This document shows positions 8,414-19,264 of a stretch of DNA of 64,000 nt, in pieces. The translations under genes and the position numbers were made by a program. The notes beneath the pieces are model-generated. The model did not search any database. It was given only the letters and a program-made list of their open reading frames with translations, and had not been told where the DNA came from. The stretch covers positions 372,001-436,000 of the forward strand of contig CAVTBY010000002.1 in the NCBI GenBank assembly GCA_963733085.1. Direction: 5' to 3'. The stretch is from Desertimonas sp963733085. Lineage in GTDB: Bacteria > Actinomycetota > Acidimicrobiia > Acidimicrobiales > Ilumatobacteraceae. How positions within the stretch are numbered: position 1 is the first letter of the stretch; each line of letters starts with the position of its first letter.

Positions 8414-9525
8414 ATGAAGACGCAGGCTGCGATTCTGTGGGAGATCGGGGCGCCGTGGAGCGTCGAGGAGATCGAGCTCGATCCGCCCGGCCCGGGAGAG
8501 GTCCTGGTCAAGCTGGCGGCATCGGGGATGTGCCACTCCGACGAGCACGTCGTCACCGGTGACCTGCCGTTCGAGCTGCCGATGATCGGCGGTCACGAGG
8601 GCGCAGGCGTCGTCGAGGCGGTCGGCGAAGGGGTCAGCTGGCTGGCTCCCGGCGATCACGTCGTGTTCGGGTTCGTCCCGTCGTGCGGTCGCTGCGCCAG
8701 CTGTTCGACCGGCCATCAGAGCCTGTGCGACCTCGGCGCCCTGATCGGTATCGGCCGCCAGGTCGACGGGACGTCGCGCCACCACGCCCAGGGCCAGGAC
8801 CTCGGGATCATGTGCATCCTCGGCACGTTCGCCCACCACACCGTCGTCAACGAGGCGAGCTGCATCAAGATCGACCACGACGTGCCGCTCGACCGGGCGT
8901 GCCTGCTCGGTTGCGGCGTCGTCACCGGCTGGGGTTCGAGCGTCTACGCCGCCGGCGTACGCCCGGGCGACGTCGTCGCCGTGGTCGGCATCGGTGGTAT
9001 CGGCATCAACGCGGTGCAAGGCGCACGCCTCGCCGGCGCCAAGCAGATCTGGGCGATCGATCCTGTCGAGTTCAAGCGGTCGAAGGCCCAGGAGTTCGGG
9101 GCGACGCACACCGCGGCGTCACTGGAGGAGGCGCTGCCGGCGATCACCGAGGCCTCGTGGGGTCGCTTGGCCGACAAGGTCATCATGACGATGGGGATCG
9201 GCAGCGGAGAGTTGATCGCCGCCGCGCTGGCGATCACCGCCAAGCGCGGCCGCGTCGTGGTCACCAACCTTCATCCGGCGGTGGAGACCTCGGCGAAGCG
9301 TCAGCCTGCTCGATCTCACGCTGATGGAGAAGCAGATCGTCGGGTCGCTGTTCGGCTCCGGCAACCCGCGTGCCGACATCCCCAAGCTGCTCGAGCTGTA
9401 CCACCGCGGGCAGATCGATCTCGACGGTCTCGTCACCAAGACGTACCCGCTCGACGGGCGTCAACGACGGTTACGACGACATGCGCGCCGGCAACAACTT
9501 GCGCGGCGTGCTGGTCTACCAGTAG
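8414..9525 (+). CDS. NDMA-dependent alcohol dehydrogenase (two frameshifts)
   Basis: Zinc-dependent medium-chain dehydrogenase, about 370 residues when repaired, resembling the actinobacterial nicotinoprotein family (TIGR03989 type), which keeps its NAD bound and is often tied to mycofactocin redox cycling (family knowledge). Catalytic zinc ligands are in GMCHSDE and GGHEGAG, the structural zinc cysteines in CGRCASCSTGHQSLC, and the NAD motif is VVGIGGIGINAVQGA. The frame shifts by one extra base near 9297 (before SLLDLTLMEKQIVGS) and again near 9458 (GGG in GACGGGCGTC), restoring the C-terminal RAGNNLRGVLVYQ. The ATG at 8414 follows a strong AAGGGGG ribosome site. Confidence 0.9.
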
Positions 9526-9537
9526 CTCGTCCAGCCC

Positions 9538-10988
9538 TCAGCAGGTCACGTCGCGGGGCGGGACGATGCCGACCTGGTTCTCCTGAGGGCCACCAGGGAG
9601 CGAGCTGTCGACGGCGATCTCCTCCGTCGGCGCAGGTGCGGTTGTCACCGGCGCCTCGGTGCTCGTCGATCGATGCCGCGTCGGAGCTGACAGGAGCCGC
9701 CAGTGTGGTGGTCGCCCCGCGAGGCGCCGCCGTCGTGGTCAGGTCGAACACCTGCGTCGGTGCGTCGGCGAGCGAGGTCTCGCCACGGAACATGGCGAGG
9801 ATCGCCTGCATGTTCTCGCCGTCGGTGTTCGGGACGAGCACGGCGGCGCCGTTGATGTTCCGGTCGGACGCCTCGATCTGATAGGTGAGGATCGACGCCG
9901 GATCGACGTCGTTCATCACGCCGGCGAACTCGAGCATGCGCGCCGCAGTCAGGTCACGGTCGGTGACGACGTACTCGGTCGCCGCCCGGATGAGGCCGCG
10001 GGCGACCCGCGGGTTGAGTGGTCCCTCGCCGAGGATGCTCGACAGCGTCCGGCGGATGAAGTCCTGCTGCCTCGACACACGACCGAGGTCGCTCGACGGG
10101 TCCTCGTTCCACTCGCCGCTCCCCGGCGGGTCCTCGTACTCGTAGTGCCGAGAGCGGACATAGGCGAGGGCATGCTCGCCGTCGAACACGAAACACCCCG
10201 TCGTCGGCACGTTGAGCCCGGTGTTCTCGTCGCGTGCCGGGAACTCGAACGGGACGGCGACACCACCGACAGCGTCGACGAGCGTCTTGAAGGCGCAGAA
10301 GTCGACTTGGATGTAGTGGTCGATGCGCACGCCGAAGTTCTCGAAGATCGTGTCGATCAGCCGCTGCGGGTCGTCACGCCGGTACGCCGAGTTGATTCGC
10401 GACTTCGACCCGGAGCCGGCGATGTCGACGTACAGGTCGCGGGGGAACGACAGCACGGCGACGCGGTCGGCGTCGGGGTCGACGCGCAGCACCATGATCG
10501 TGTCGCTGCGCTCGCCCATGCCCTCGCGATCGCCGAACGCCCCGGCGTACGGCGAGTCCGGATCGATGCAGGCGCCGTTGTCCGCACCGGTGATGAGGAA
10601 GTTCTTGGCCTCCGGGTCGGCGTCGGGAAACGTGGCGGTGGGCGCAGCGGTCGACGTCGTCGTGTCGCCGGCGGTGCCGTCGACGGCAGCGGTCGTCGCC
10701 GGTTCGGCACCGGTGGCATCGGCGGCGCCGAGGTTCGATTCAGTCGATCCCGTATCGGCTGTGGTCGTCGGCCGCGGTGTCGGAGGTCGGCGCGGCTGCG
10801 TTGCCCGCCGCGGCCGCGACCTCGGACGGATCCTGGAGGTCGACGATGTTGCGCTGGCGCACGACGACGTAGCCGGCGATCAAACCGGCGGCGATGGCGA
10901 AGCACACCAGCGCCCCGACAAACGTGGTGACGATGGCGAGACGCTCGGGCCAGGTTCGGCGGGGGCGGCTGCCCGGCTCATCAGCCAT
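9538..10988 (-). CDS. LytR-CpsA-Psr (LCP) family protein (two frameshifts)
   Basis: Membrane-anchored phosphotransferase family that attaches glycopolymers such as arabinogalactan or teichoic-type polymers to peptidoglycan. The start is ATG at 10988 (MADEPGSRPRRTWPERL); one transmembrane helix at about residues 18-46 is followed by an Ala/Thr-rich linker. The LCP core is intact: RSDTIMVLRVDP, the LSFPRDLYVDI motif with the catalytic-type arginine, and RINSAYRR. Extra-base shifts near 10740 (linker) and 9660 (tail) must be repaired; the latter restores a Thr/Pro/Glu tail ending VPPRDVTC. It converges on the alcohol dehydrogenase, 12 bases away. Confidence 0.88.
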
Positions 10989-11017
10989 ATGTAGGGGCCG
11001 AGGCTACTGCCGCGACC

Positions 11018-13556
11018 TCAGTCGAGCGTGGCAGCGATGGAGACGGCGTCGGCTTCACCGAGCGTCAGCGTGGTGACGGTGAGCGCCTCGGTGAGATCAT
11101 CGCGGCAGGCTTCGATGGCGGCGATCCACTCCGCCGGTCCGCGGACGTCGAGCGCGGCGACGGCAGCTCGCTGACTGACCTTGGCCTCCGTCTTGGCGCG
11201 GCGAACGGTCGCCAGAACCTCGCTGATCGCCTCCAGCGCCAGTTCGCGACCGGCGACGTCGGTCCCTGACTCCGGCCATCGTGCAACGTGCACGCTGCCC
11301 TCGTGCCACCAGCTCCACGCTTCCTCGGCGGCGAACGGAAGAGCTGGAGCGAACAATCGCTGCAGCACATCGAGGGCTGACCGCAGGGCATGGCGCGCCG
11401 ACGCCGCGGCTCCGTCGCCGCGGCTCCCGTAGGCGCGCCCCTTGACGAGTTCGACGTAGTCGTCGCAGAACCACCAGAAGAACTCCTCGGTTCGCTCCAA
11501 AGCGCGGGCATAGTCGAACCCGTCGAAGGCCGCGGTCGCCTCGGCGACGACGGCATCGAGCTTGGCGAGCATCGCCGCGTCCACCGGTTCGTGTTCGTGC
11601 GGCCGCGCCAGCGTCGGTGCCATCGCCGATGCCGAGGACGAACTTGGTGACGTTGAGCAGCTTGGTGGCGAGCCGCCGCCCGACCTTCATCTGCTCCTCG
11701 CTGTAGGCGGTGTCGACGCCAGGACGTCCAGACAGCGACCAGTAGCGGACTGCGTCGGTGCCGTACTGCTCGAACGCCGGCATCGGCGTCACGACGTTGC
11801 CGACCGACTTCGACATCTTCTTGCGGTCGGGGTCGAGGATCCAGCCGTTGATCGCGGCGTTGGACCACGGCAGCGAGTCGTGCTCGTAGTGCGACCGCAC
11901 GATCGTGGCGAACAGCCACGTGCGGATGATGTCGGGACCCTGCGGGCGCAGGTCCATCGGGAACACGCGCTCGAACAGGTCCGGGTCGTCGATCCAGCCG
12001 CTGGCGATCTGCGGCGTGAGCGACGACGTCGCCCACGTATCCATGACGTCGCGGTCGCCGGTGAATCCGCCCTGCTGGTCGCGCTGCTCGGCCGTGTAGC
12101 CGGCGGGGACGTCGGTCGACGGATCGATCGGCAGGATGTCCTCGGCCGGAATGATCGGCTGGTCGTAGACCGCCTCACCGTCGTCGCCGACGGGGTACCA
12201 CAACGGGATCGGCACGCCGAAGAAGCGCTGGCGGCTGACCAGCCAGTCGCCGTTGAGTCCCTCGACCCAATGGGCATAGCGATGGCGCATGTGGTCGGGG
12301 TACCAGGCCAGCTCCTTGCCGCGGGCGAGGAGGTCCTGGCGGCGATCGTCGTCGCGCCCGCCGTTGCGGATGTACCACTGCCGGCTGGCGACGATCTCCA
12401 GTGGGCGCCGGCCGCGCTCGTAGAACTTCACCGGATGGGTGATCGGCTGCGGCTCGCCGATCAGCTCGCCGGATTGGCGCAGGGCTTCGACCGTGGCGGT
12501 CTGCGCCTGCTTGACCGTGCGGCCGGCGATGGTGCGGTAGACATCCTCGCCTGTTGCGCTGACGATCCAGTCCGGCGTGACGTCGCTGAATCGGCCGTCG
12601 CGGCCGATGACACTGCGAGTCGGCAGGTTCAGCTCGCGCCACCAGGTGACGTCGGTGACGTCGCCGAACGTGCAGATCATCGCGATGCCAGTGCCCTTGT
12701 CGGGATCGGCCAATGGGTGAGCGACGACCGGGACCTCGACGCCGAACAGCGGCGTGCGCACGGACGTGCCGAATCTTTGCTGGTAGCGCTCGTCATCGGG
12801 ATGGGCGACGAGGGCGACGCAACTGACGATCAGCTCCGGCCGCGAGGTCTCGATGAGGACGTCGCCGTCGCCGGCGTGAAAGGCGATGCGGTGGTAGGCG
12901 CCGGCGATCTGGCGGTCCTCGATCTCCGCTTGGGCGACCGCCGTGCGGTCGTCGACGTCCCACACGGTTGGCGCATCGATGCTGTAGGCCTCGCCGCGGG
13001 CGAGGTTGCGCAGGAACGCCGCCTGGCTGACACGCCGGCTCGCCGTGCCCACCGTCGTGTAGAGCAGCGACCAGTCGACCGACAGCCCGAGGCGCCGGAG
13101 CACTGCCTCGAACACCGCTTCGTCCTTGGCCGTCAGCTCGTGGCACAGCTCGACGAAGTTCGGCCGCGAGATCGGGCGCTCCTCGGTGCCCTTGGGGACG
13201 TCGCCGCGGTGTGGTGGCGTGAATCCCTCTTCGTAGGGATGCCCGGGATCGCACCGGACGCCATAGAAGTTCTGGACGCGGCGCTCCGTGGCGAGGCCGT
13301 TGTCGTCCCAGCCGATCGGGAAGAAGACCTGCTTGCCACGCATCCGCTGGTAGCGAGCCATGGCGTCGAACTGGGTGTAGCCGAAGATGGTTCCGACGTG
13401 CAGCGACCCCGACACTGTGGGCGGCGGGGTGTCGACGGCGAACACCTTGTCACGTGTCGCGGTGCGGTCGAAGCGGTACACCCCGGTGGCGTCCCAGACC
13501 TCGGCCCAGCGCGCTTCGAGGCCGTCGAGCGTTGGTTTCTCGGGAACTCCGGCCAT
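11018..13556 (-). CDS. valS: valyl-tRNA synthetase (one frameshift near 11625)
   Basis: Class I synthetase charging tRNA-Val, about 845 residues. The ATG at 13556 (MAGVPEKPTLDGLEARW) is chosen; the longer frame upstream is antisense to cysS. KMSKS is present (DRKKMSKSVGN) and the editing domain is intact. The HIGH box reads HVGT (PTVSGSLHVGTIFGY), lacking the last histidine, which is odd for a catalytic motif. Near 11625 an extra base separates the body from the C-terminal anticodon-binding helices (EPVDAAMLAKLDAVV... to SIAATLD). A TATCCT box sits 7 bases upstream of the ATG. Confidence 0.92.
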
Positions 13557-13563
13557 CCCGGAA

Positions 13564-13569
13564 AGGATA
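13564..13569 (-). promoter_or_regulatory. candidate -10 box TATCCT for valS
   Basis: On the minus strand TATCCT precedes the valS ATG by 7 bases, leaving no room for a Shine-Dalgarno leader; a leaderless transcript is expected. Confidence 0.5.
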
Positions 13570-13685
13570 AGGAGGCGCGACGGGTCTCCCGCCGGCCATC
13601 TGCCGTTCGGACGATCGGTGACCGTTAGGGCCTCACAACCGGCCCGAGCGGTCACAGTTCGCGTCGGAGCGAAGCGGGCTGGCTC

Positions 13686-13691
13686 TAGCCT
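13686..13691 (+). promoter_or_regulatory. candidate -10 box TAGCCT for cysS
   Basis: TAGCCT lies 6 bases before the GTG start of cysS, the same spacing as at several other starts in the window. The divergent valS and cysS starts are 141 bases apart. Confidence 0.45.
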
Positions 13692-13697
13692 TGTGGA

Positions 13698-15065
13698 GTG
13701 CTTCGGCTTTACGACACGGCGACCCGCGAAGTCCGCGAGCTGGCCCTGCGCGAGCCCGGCAAGGTGGGCATCTACCTGTGCGGGCCGACGGTGTACGGGC
13801 CGCCGCACGTCGGGCACGGGCGGGCGACGCTGGAGTACGACGTGCTCGTCCGCTACCTGCGCTGGTGCGGCCTCGACGTCGAGTTCGTCTCCAACGTGAC
13901 CGATGTCGACGACAAGATCATCAACCGGGCCAACGACGAGGGACGGCCCTGGGAGGACATCGCCGCCAAGTGCGAGTCGGTGTGGTGGAAGGCGATGGAC
14001 GGCATCGGCAACGCTCGGCCCGACGACGTCCCGCACGCCACGGCGTACATCGCCGAGATGGTCGAGATGATCGGCCAGCTCGTCGAGATCGGCCGCGCCT
14101 ACCCGACCGACGACGGCGTGTACCTGTCCGTCGAGACCGTCGAGGACTACGGCCTCCTCGCCCACCAGTCGCCCGACGAGATGCTCGCCGGCGGCGGCGA
14201 ACGCGAGGTCTACGGCGCCGAGTTCAAGAAGCATCCCGCCGACTTCGCGCTGTGGAAGCTCGCCAAGCCGGGGGAGCCGGCCTGGCCGTCGCCGTGGGGC
14301 GAGGGTCGGCCGGGTTGGCACAGCGAGTGCGTCGTGATGAGTCTGCGCCTGCTCGGCGAGGGGTTCGATCTGCACGCTGGCGGACAGGACCTGCGCTTCC
14401 CGCATCACGAGAACGAGCGGGCCCAAGCGGTCGCTCTGGGTAAGCGCTTCGCCAACCATTGGATGCACCACGGCATGGTCGTCGACCAGACCGGCGAAAA
14501 GATGTCGAAGAGCCTCGGCAACTACGACAACCTGCTCGACTTGCTCGAACGCTACGACGGCCGGGTCTATCGGATGGTCCTGCTACAGAGCAACTACCGC
14601 CAGCCCGTGAAGGTCGGTTCGGGAGTGCTCGAAGCGGCTGCCACCACGGTCGCCGGCCTCGACGGGTTCGCGGCGAGGACGACCAGCCTGTCCGGCGCAT
14701 CTCGGGAGGAAGCCGACGCCGGTGTCCTCGACCGCTTCCGGGCGGCGATGGACGATGACCTCGACACGCCCAGGGCGATGGCTTTGGTGTTCGACACGGT
14801 CCGCAGGGTGAACACGCTGCTCGACGCCGGTGACGAGGCGACGGCGGCACCGCTCGCTGCTGCCGTCAGGGAGATGGCGGCGGCGGTCGGGCTCGAGCTC
14901 CGACAGGCCACCGACGTGCCGGCCGAGATCGCCGCACGCGTCACCGCCCTCGACGAGGCCCGTGGCGCCAAGGACTACGCCGCCGCCGACGAGATCCGTG
15001 CCGCCCTCCAGGCCGACGGCTGGATCGTCGAGACGACACCGGCGGGCACTGTCGTCCGGCGATGA
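13698..15065 (+). CDS. cysS: cysteinyl-tRNA synthetase family protein (CysS)
   Basis: 455-residue class I synthetase with intact catalytic signatures: PPHVGHGRATL (HIGH) at about residues 35-45 and KMSKSLGN at about 267. The zinc ligands fit CysRS (LCGPTVYG, GWHSEC and HHENE). The start GTG at 13698 gives MLRLYDTATREV. MshC, the mycothiol-pathway paralogue, is shorter, around 410 residues, and lacks the C-terminal DALR-like tail; the length and the EIRAALQADGWIVE tail here favour true CysRS. Its stop overlaps the ATG of the acyltransferase (ATGA), so the two are co-transcribed. Confidence 0.9.
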   Translation: MLRLYDTATREVRELALREPGKVGIYLCGPTVYGPPHVGHGRATLEYDVLVRYLRWCGLDVEFVSNVTDVDDKIINRANDEGRPWEDIAAKCESVWWKAMDGIGNARPDDVPHATAYIAEMVEMIGQLVEIGRAYPTDDGVYLSVETVEDYGLLAHQSPDEMLAGGGEREVYGAEFKKHPADFALWKLAKPGEPAWPSPWGEGRPGWHSECVVMSLRLLGEGFDLHAGGQDLRFPHHENERAQAVALGKRFANHWMHHGMVVDQTGEKMSKSLGNYDNLLDLLERYDGRVYRMVLLQSNYRQPVKVGSGVLEAAATTVAGLDGFAARTTSLSGASREEADAGVLDRFRAAMDDDLDTPRAMALVFDTVRRVNTLLDAGDEATAAPLAAAVREMAAAVGLELRQATDVPAEIAARVTALDEARGAKDYAAADEIRAALQADGWIVETTPAGTVVRR

Positions 15066-17239
15066 CAGAGACGGTCAAGGACCACCCGGCGCTCGAGCGC
15101 CTCCGCCGCCTCGACGACCTGCTCGATCGGGGCCCGGATCCAGCGCCGGCCGAACCGGATGGCGATCGGTCCGAATCCCGTTCTGGGCGGCCAACGGTGC
15201 GCAAAGCGCCCGATCGGCCGCCCAGCTCGCCACGGCCCCGCGCCGAGGGGATGCCGGCGATGCCGTCGATGGGCTACCAGCCGTCGCTCGACGGCCTGCG
15301 CGCCCTGTCGGTGATCGCCGTGATCTTCTACCACGCCGGTTTCTCGTGGATGCACGGCGGGTTCTTCGGCGTCGAGGTGTTCTTCGTCGTCTCCGGCTTC
15401 CTGATCACGTCGCTGCTCCTCGACGAGCGCGACCGCTCCGGCCACACCAATCTCCCGCAGTTCTGGCTGCGCCGCGCTCGCCGCCTGCTGCCGGCGCTGT
15501 TCACTGTGCTTGCCGCCGTCGCCGCCTGGTCGATCGTCGCCGGCACCGACGAGCAGCAGTCGCAGCTGCGCCGTGACCTGCCGTGGGCGATCTTCTACGG
15601 CGGCAACTGGGGCCAGATCGTCGGCGGCGTGCCGTACTACAGCGGCGATCCACCACTGCTCCGTCACGTGTGGAGCCTCGCCGTCGAGGAGCAGTGGTAC
15701 CTGGTCTGGCCGTTGGCGTTCGTCGCTCTGCGGCGAACCCGTCTGACCCGTGCCGGCACGGCGGGTCTGCTCGTCGCGATCTCGGGCGGAGTCATGCTGT
15801 GGACGTACGTGCTCCACGGCAACGGACCGGGCAATCTCAGCTCGCCGATCACCTGGCTCGACGACGTCGACCGGATCAACTTCATGTACCTCTCGACGGT
15901 CACTCGGGCGTCGGGTCTGGTGCTCGGCGCCGCAGCGGCGTTCGTTTGGCGACCGTGGCGGTCGCCGGCGGCGGCACGCTCGCGGGGAGGCTGGCTGCTC
16001 GACGGTCTCGGACTGCTCGCCGTGGCGATGCTCGGCTGCATCGCCGCCGTGGCGACGCTCACCGACGGCTACGTGTACCAGTGGCTGCTCGCCCTCGTCA
16101 CCGTGCTGTCGCTGATCGCCGTGCTCGTCGCAGTGCATCCCGCGGCGACGTGGTTCCGGGCGATCCTCTCGTGGCCTCCGTTGGTGGAGATCGGCAAGCG
16201 CAGCTACGGCATCTACCTCTGGCACTGGCCGATCTTCGTGTTCGCCGGGGCCTACCACGGTTCGGTGGCGCGGGTGGTCGCCGCCCTCGCCGTCACCGCC
16301 GTGGTGTCCGAGCTGTGCTACCGCTTCATCGAGATGCCGGTGCGCCGCGGTGAGCTGGGGCGGTGGTGGCACTCGGCCGCGGAGCGACGACTTGTTCCGG
16401 TCGCCGCCGCGGCGGTGGCGGTCGCCGCCCTGATCGGGTTCTATTCCTCGGTCGACCGCTTCGATCGCGCCGCCGGGGGCGCAGACGTCGTGTTCGGCGA
16501 GGTCGCCGGGGACGCCGCCAACCAGCCGACGTCCACCGTTGGCGCCGCATCGACCACGGCGGTCACGAGTGGACCGCGGAATGTCGTCGTCGTCGGCGAC
16601 TCCCAGGCACACGCTCTGGCACTCAACCTGCCGGATGGGATCGAGGACACGTTCGACATCACGGATGGTTCCGTCGAAGGCTGCAGCGTCTACGACGAGG
16701 GCACCTTGCAGACCGAGCGGGAGGGCTACACCCTGTCGTTCGGGCGGTGCGAGGGTTGGCAGGACGAGTGGGTCGGCGCCGCCGACGACGCCGAGGCCGA
16801 CGTCGCCCTCATCGTGCTCGGCGCCTGGGACGTCTTCGACTTCGAGCTCGACGACGGTACCGACCTCGAGTTCGGCACGGAGGAGTGGGACGACTACGTG
16901 ACCGAGAACCTGCAGTCGGGGATCGACGCCCTCGCAGCCGCCGGCACCCGCGTCGCCCTCCTCGAAGTGCCGTGCATGCGCCCCCAGGAGGTCGAGGGCA
17001 GTGGCGTTCCGCCCCTGCCGGAGCGTGGCGACGACGACCGCGTCGCCCACGTCAATGACCTGTGGCGCGACGTCGCCGATGCCAACGTCGGCACCGTGAC
17101 GTTCGTCGAGGGGCCGGAGTGGTGCGAGGACGAGGACCTGAGCAGCGACGCGGCCTACCGCTGGGACGGCGTCCATGTGTACAAACCCGGCGCCAACCTC
17201 ATCTACACCACGATCGCCCCAACCCTCCTCACCCTCTGA
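15062..17239 (+). CDS. OafA/YrhL-like membrane acyltransferase with C-terminal SGNH domain
   Basis: 725-residue acyltransferase-3 protein that probably O-acetylates a cell-surface polysaccharide or peptidoglycan. A 70-residue polar N-terminus precedes the membrane part, which begins with the family motif YQPSLDGLRALSV and contains FFGVEVFFVVSGFLI and EEQWYLVWP. About ten helices follow, up to residue 465. The exported SGNH esterase-like domain shows VVVVGDSQAHAL (nucleophile Ser, about residue 518) and DGVHVYKPG (Asp/His) near the end. This AT3-SGNH architecture is well known in O-antigen and wall acetylation. The substrate cannot be told from sequence. Confidence 0.9.
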   Translation: MTETVKDHPALERLRRLDDLLDRGPDPAPAEPDGDRSESRSGRPTVRKAPDRPPSSPRPRAEGMPAMPSMGYQPSLDGLRALSVIAVIFYHAGFSWMHGGFFGVEVFFVVSGFLITSLLLDERDRSGHTNLPQFWLRRARRLLPALFTVLAAVAAWSIVAGTDEQQSQLRRDLPWAIFYGGNWGQIVGGVPYYSGDPPLLRHVWSLAVEEQWYLVWPLAFVALRRTRLTRAGTAGLLVAISGGVMLWTYVLHGNGPGNLSSPITWLDDVDRINFMYLSTVTRASGLVLGAAAAFVWRPWRSPAAARSRGGWLLDGLGLLAVAMLGCIAAVATLTDGYVYQWLLALVTVLSLIAVLVAVHPAATWFRAILSWPPLVEIGKRSYGIYLWHWPIFVFAGAYHGSVARVVAALAVTAVVSELCYRFIEMPVRRGELGRWWHSAAERRLVPVAAAAVAVAALIGFYSSVDRFDRAAGGADVVFGEVAGDAANQPTSTVGAASTTAVTSGPRNVVVVGDSQAHALALNLPDGIEDTFDITDGSVEGCSVYDEGTLQTEREGYTLSFGRCEGWQDEWVGAADDAEADVALIVLGAWDVFDFELDDGTDLEFGTEEWDDYVTENLQSGIDALAAAGTRVALLEVPCMRPQEVEGSGVPPLPERGDDDRVAHVNDLWRDVADANVGTVTFVEGPEWCEDEDLSSDAAYRWDGVHVYKPGANLIYTTIAPTLLTL

Positions 17240-17258
17240 CTCCAATGGAGTGACCGGG

Positions 17259-17967
17259 TCAGCCGAAGGGCTGCCACTCGGCGCCGATCGAGGCGATGCA
17301 CGCGCCGACGGCGGCGGTGTCCTCCGGGCTCGACCCGAGCGACTCGGGATCGAGGGCGGCGGGGTCGAGCTGCAGCTCGCCGATGGTCGTCGTCTCGCCC
17401 GTGGTGCCGATGGTGACTTCGGCAGGCAGGTTGGCGGCCGCGGTCGGGCTGATCGGTTCGATGCAGGCCGCGATGCTGGCGCTGCGGCGCCCGTCGAGGT
17501 CGTCCGCCGGTGGGTTGACGCGATCGAACCTGTTTGTCAGGTCGCCGAGATGACGCCGTGAGCAACTGGCGCTGAGTACGTTGCGGTCGACGTCGGCCGA
17601 TCCGTCGTCCTCGGCCCACTCGACCGTCAACCCGGTGCGCAACTCGATGTCGTAGGCGTAGCGCCCGGTTCCGCCGCCGTCGACGAGGCACGTCACATGT
17701 GCCTCGTACGCAGCAGCGAGCTCGTCGGCAGTGACGATGTCGTCGGCGAGTGCCTCGGCGACCAAGGAGTCGTCCTCGCCGGGGAGTGTCTCGTCGGGGA
17801 CTGTTGCGTCCGTCGGCCGCAGTGCGAACGTGGCAGGGATGGACAGCGTGGCGTCGGGGCCGCCGTCTTCCGGCGCGGCTGTCGTCGCTCCCGCCGAAAC
17901 AGGCCGCCAGCGAGGTCGCCGCCAGCACGAGCACCGGAAAGGAGGCGCTGCGTGCCGACCGGACCAT
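17259..17967 (-). CDS. predicted lipoprotein of unknown function (frameshift near 17880)
   Basis: The ATG at 17967 gives MVRSARSASFPVLVLAATSLAAC, a signal peptide with lipobox LAAC, so the product should be lipid-anchored outside the membrane. One extra base near 17880 separates this from the mature part (APEDGGPDATLSIPATF onward). The mature domain, roughly 210 residues, has several cysteines (THVTCLVDGG, LSASCSR, IAACIEP, GACIAS), suggesting disulfides, and an acidic composition. I do not recognise the family. It converges on the acyltransferase gene. Confidence 0.75.
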
Positions 17968-18013
17968 CCCGTCATGCTCGCATCCGCGGCACGCAGGCCA
18001 CGGTTACCCGGGG

Positions 18014-18043
18014 TAGACAAGCGATGTTACCGCCTGGTAACTT
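18014..18043 (+). promoter_or_regulatory. candidate promoter of the acyl-CoA dehydrogenase gene
   Basis: TAGACA (18014-18019) and TAACTT (18038-18043) with an 18-base spacer resemble a sigma-70-type promoter; TAACTT is 6 bases before the ATG at 18050, predicting a leaderless mRNA. Confidence 0.55.
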
Positions 18044-18049
18044 AGGGGC

Positions 18050-19264
18050 ATGCCCGAGTTCTGTGCGTCGCTCAACGAAGACCAGCTGCAGATCCAGAAG
18101 TGGGTTCACGACTTCGCCGAGTCCGTCGTCCGTCCCGCTGGCAGCGAGTGGGACGAGCGCGAGGAGTTCCCCTACCCGATCGTCGAAGAGGCCGCCAAGG
18201 TCGGCCTCTACGGCGTGGACTTCATGGCCAACGCCCTGTTCGACCCGACCGGCCTGACGCTGCCGGTCGCCGTCGAGGAGCTGTTCTGGGGTGACGCCGG
18301 CATCGGCATGGCGATCATGGGGTCCGGGCTCGCCGCCGCCGGGATCGCCGGCAACGGCACGCCCGAGCAGGTCGGAGAGTGGGTGCCGCAGTGTTACGGC
18401 ACACCGGACAAGATCGCCCTCGGCGCCTTCTGCGTGAGCGAGCCCGACGCCGGCTCCGACGTGTCCAGCCTGCGCACCCGGGCGGTCTACGACGAGGCCC
18501 AGGACGAGTGGGTGCTCAACGGCACGAAGGCGTGGATCACCAACGGCGGCATCGCCGACGTGCACGTGGTCGTCGCTGCCGTCGACCCGGCGTTGAAGGG
18601 CCGCGGCCAGGCGAGCTTCGTCATCGGCCCGAACACTCCCGGGCTGAGCCAGGGCCAGAAGTACAAGAAGCACGGCATCCGCGCCTCGCACACCGCCGAG
18701 GTCGTGCTCGACGACGTGCGCATCCCCGGCCGCCAGCTGCTCGGCGGCAAGGACAAGCTCGACGAGAAGCTCGCCCGCGCCCGTGAGAAGGGCCGCTCCG
18801 GCGCCAAGCAACCGGCGATGGCGACGTTCGAGGCGACCCGGCCGACCGTCGGCGCGCAGGCGATCGGCATCGCCCGCGCCGCCTACGAGTACTCGCTCGA
18901 GTACGCCAAGGAGCGCAACGCATTTGGCAAGCCGATCATCATGAACCAGGCGATCGCCTTCAAGCTCGCCAACATGATCACCGAGATCGACGCCGCCCGG
19001 CTGCTCATCTGGCGGGCCGCGTGGCTCGCCCACAATGGCGGCTATCGCAACGCCGAGGGCTCGATGAGCAAGTACAAGGCGAGCGAGGTCTCGGTGTGGG
19101 TGACCGAGGAGGCGATCCAGATCCTCGGCGGCTACGGCTACACCCGCGAGTACCCCGTCGAGCGCTGGCACCGCGACGCCAAGATCCACACGATCTTCGA
19201 AGGCACCAGCGAGATCCAGCAACTCGTGATCGCCAGGGCGATATCAGGCCTGCGTATCGAGTGA
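18050..19264 (+). CDS. acyl-CoA dehydrogenase
   Basis: 404-residue FAD-dependent dehydrogenase for fatty or branched acyl-CoA oxidation. All three domains are present: the N-terminal helical part (FAESVVRPAGSEWDE), the beta domain (FCVSEPDAGSDVSSL, WVLNGTKAWITNGG) and the C-terminal helical domain with the family signature ILGGYGYTREYPVERWHRDAK and IFEGTSEIQQ. Substrate range is not evident from sequence. It is a single gene with its own promoter; a palindromic repeat lies 95 bases past its stop. Confidence 0.94.
   Translation: MPEFCASLNEDQLQIQKWVHDFAESVVRPAGSEWDEREEFPYPIVEEAAKVGLYGVDFMANALFDPTGLTLPVAVEELFWGDAGIGMAIMGSGLAAAGIAGNGTPEQVGEWVPQCYGTPDKIALGAFCVSEPDAGSDVSSLRTRAVYDEAQDEWVLNGTKAWITNGGIADVHVVVAAVDPALKGRGQASFVIGPNTPGLSQGQKYKKHGIRASHTAEVVLDDVRIPGRQLLGGKDKLDEKLARAREKGRSGAKQPAMATFEATRPTVGAQAIGIARAAYEYSLEYAKERNAFGKPIIMNQAIAFKLANMITEIDAARLLIWRAAWLAHNGGYRNAEGSMSKYKASEVSVWVTEEAIQILGGYGYTREYPVERWHRDAKIHTIFEGTSEIQQLVIARAISGLRIE

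Noticed and set aside
13557..14471. Upstream N-terminal extension of valyl-tRNA synthetase
   Set aside because: It is antisense to cysS, lacks synthetase similarity, and a good start with a -10 box exists at 13556.
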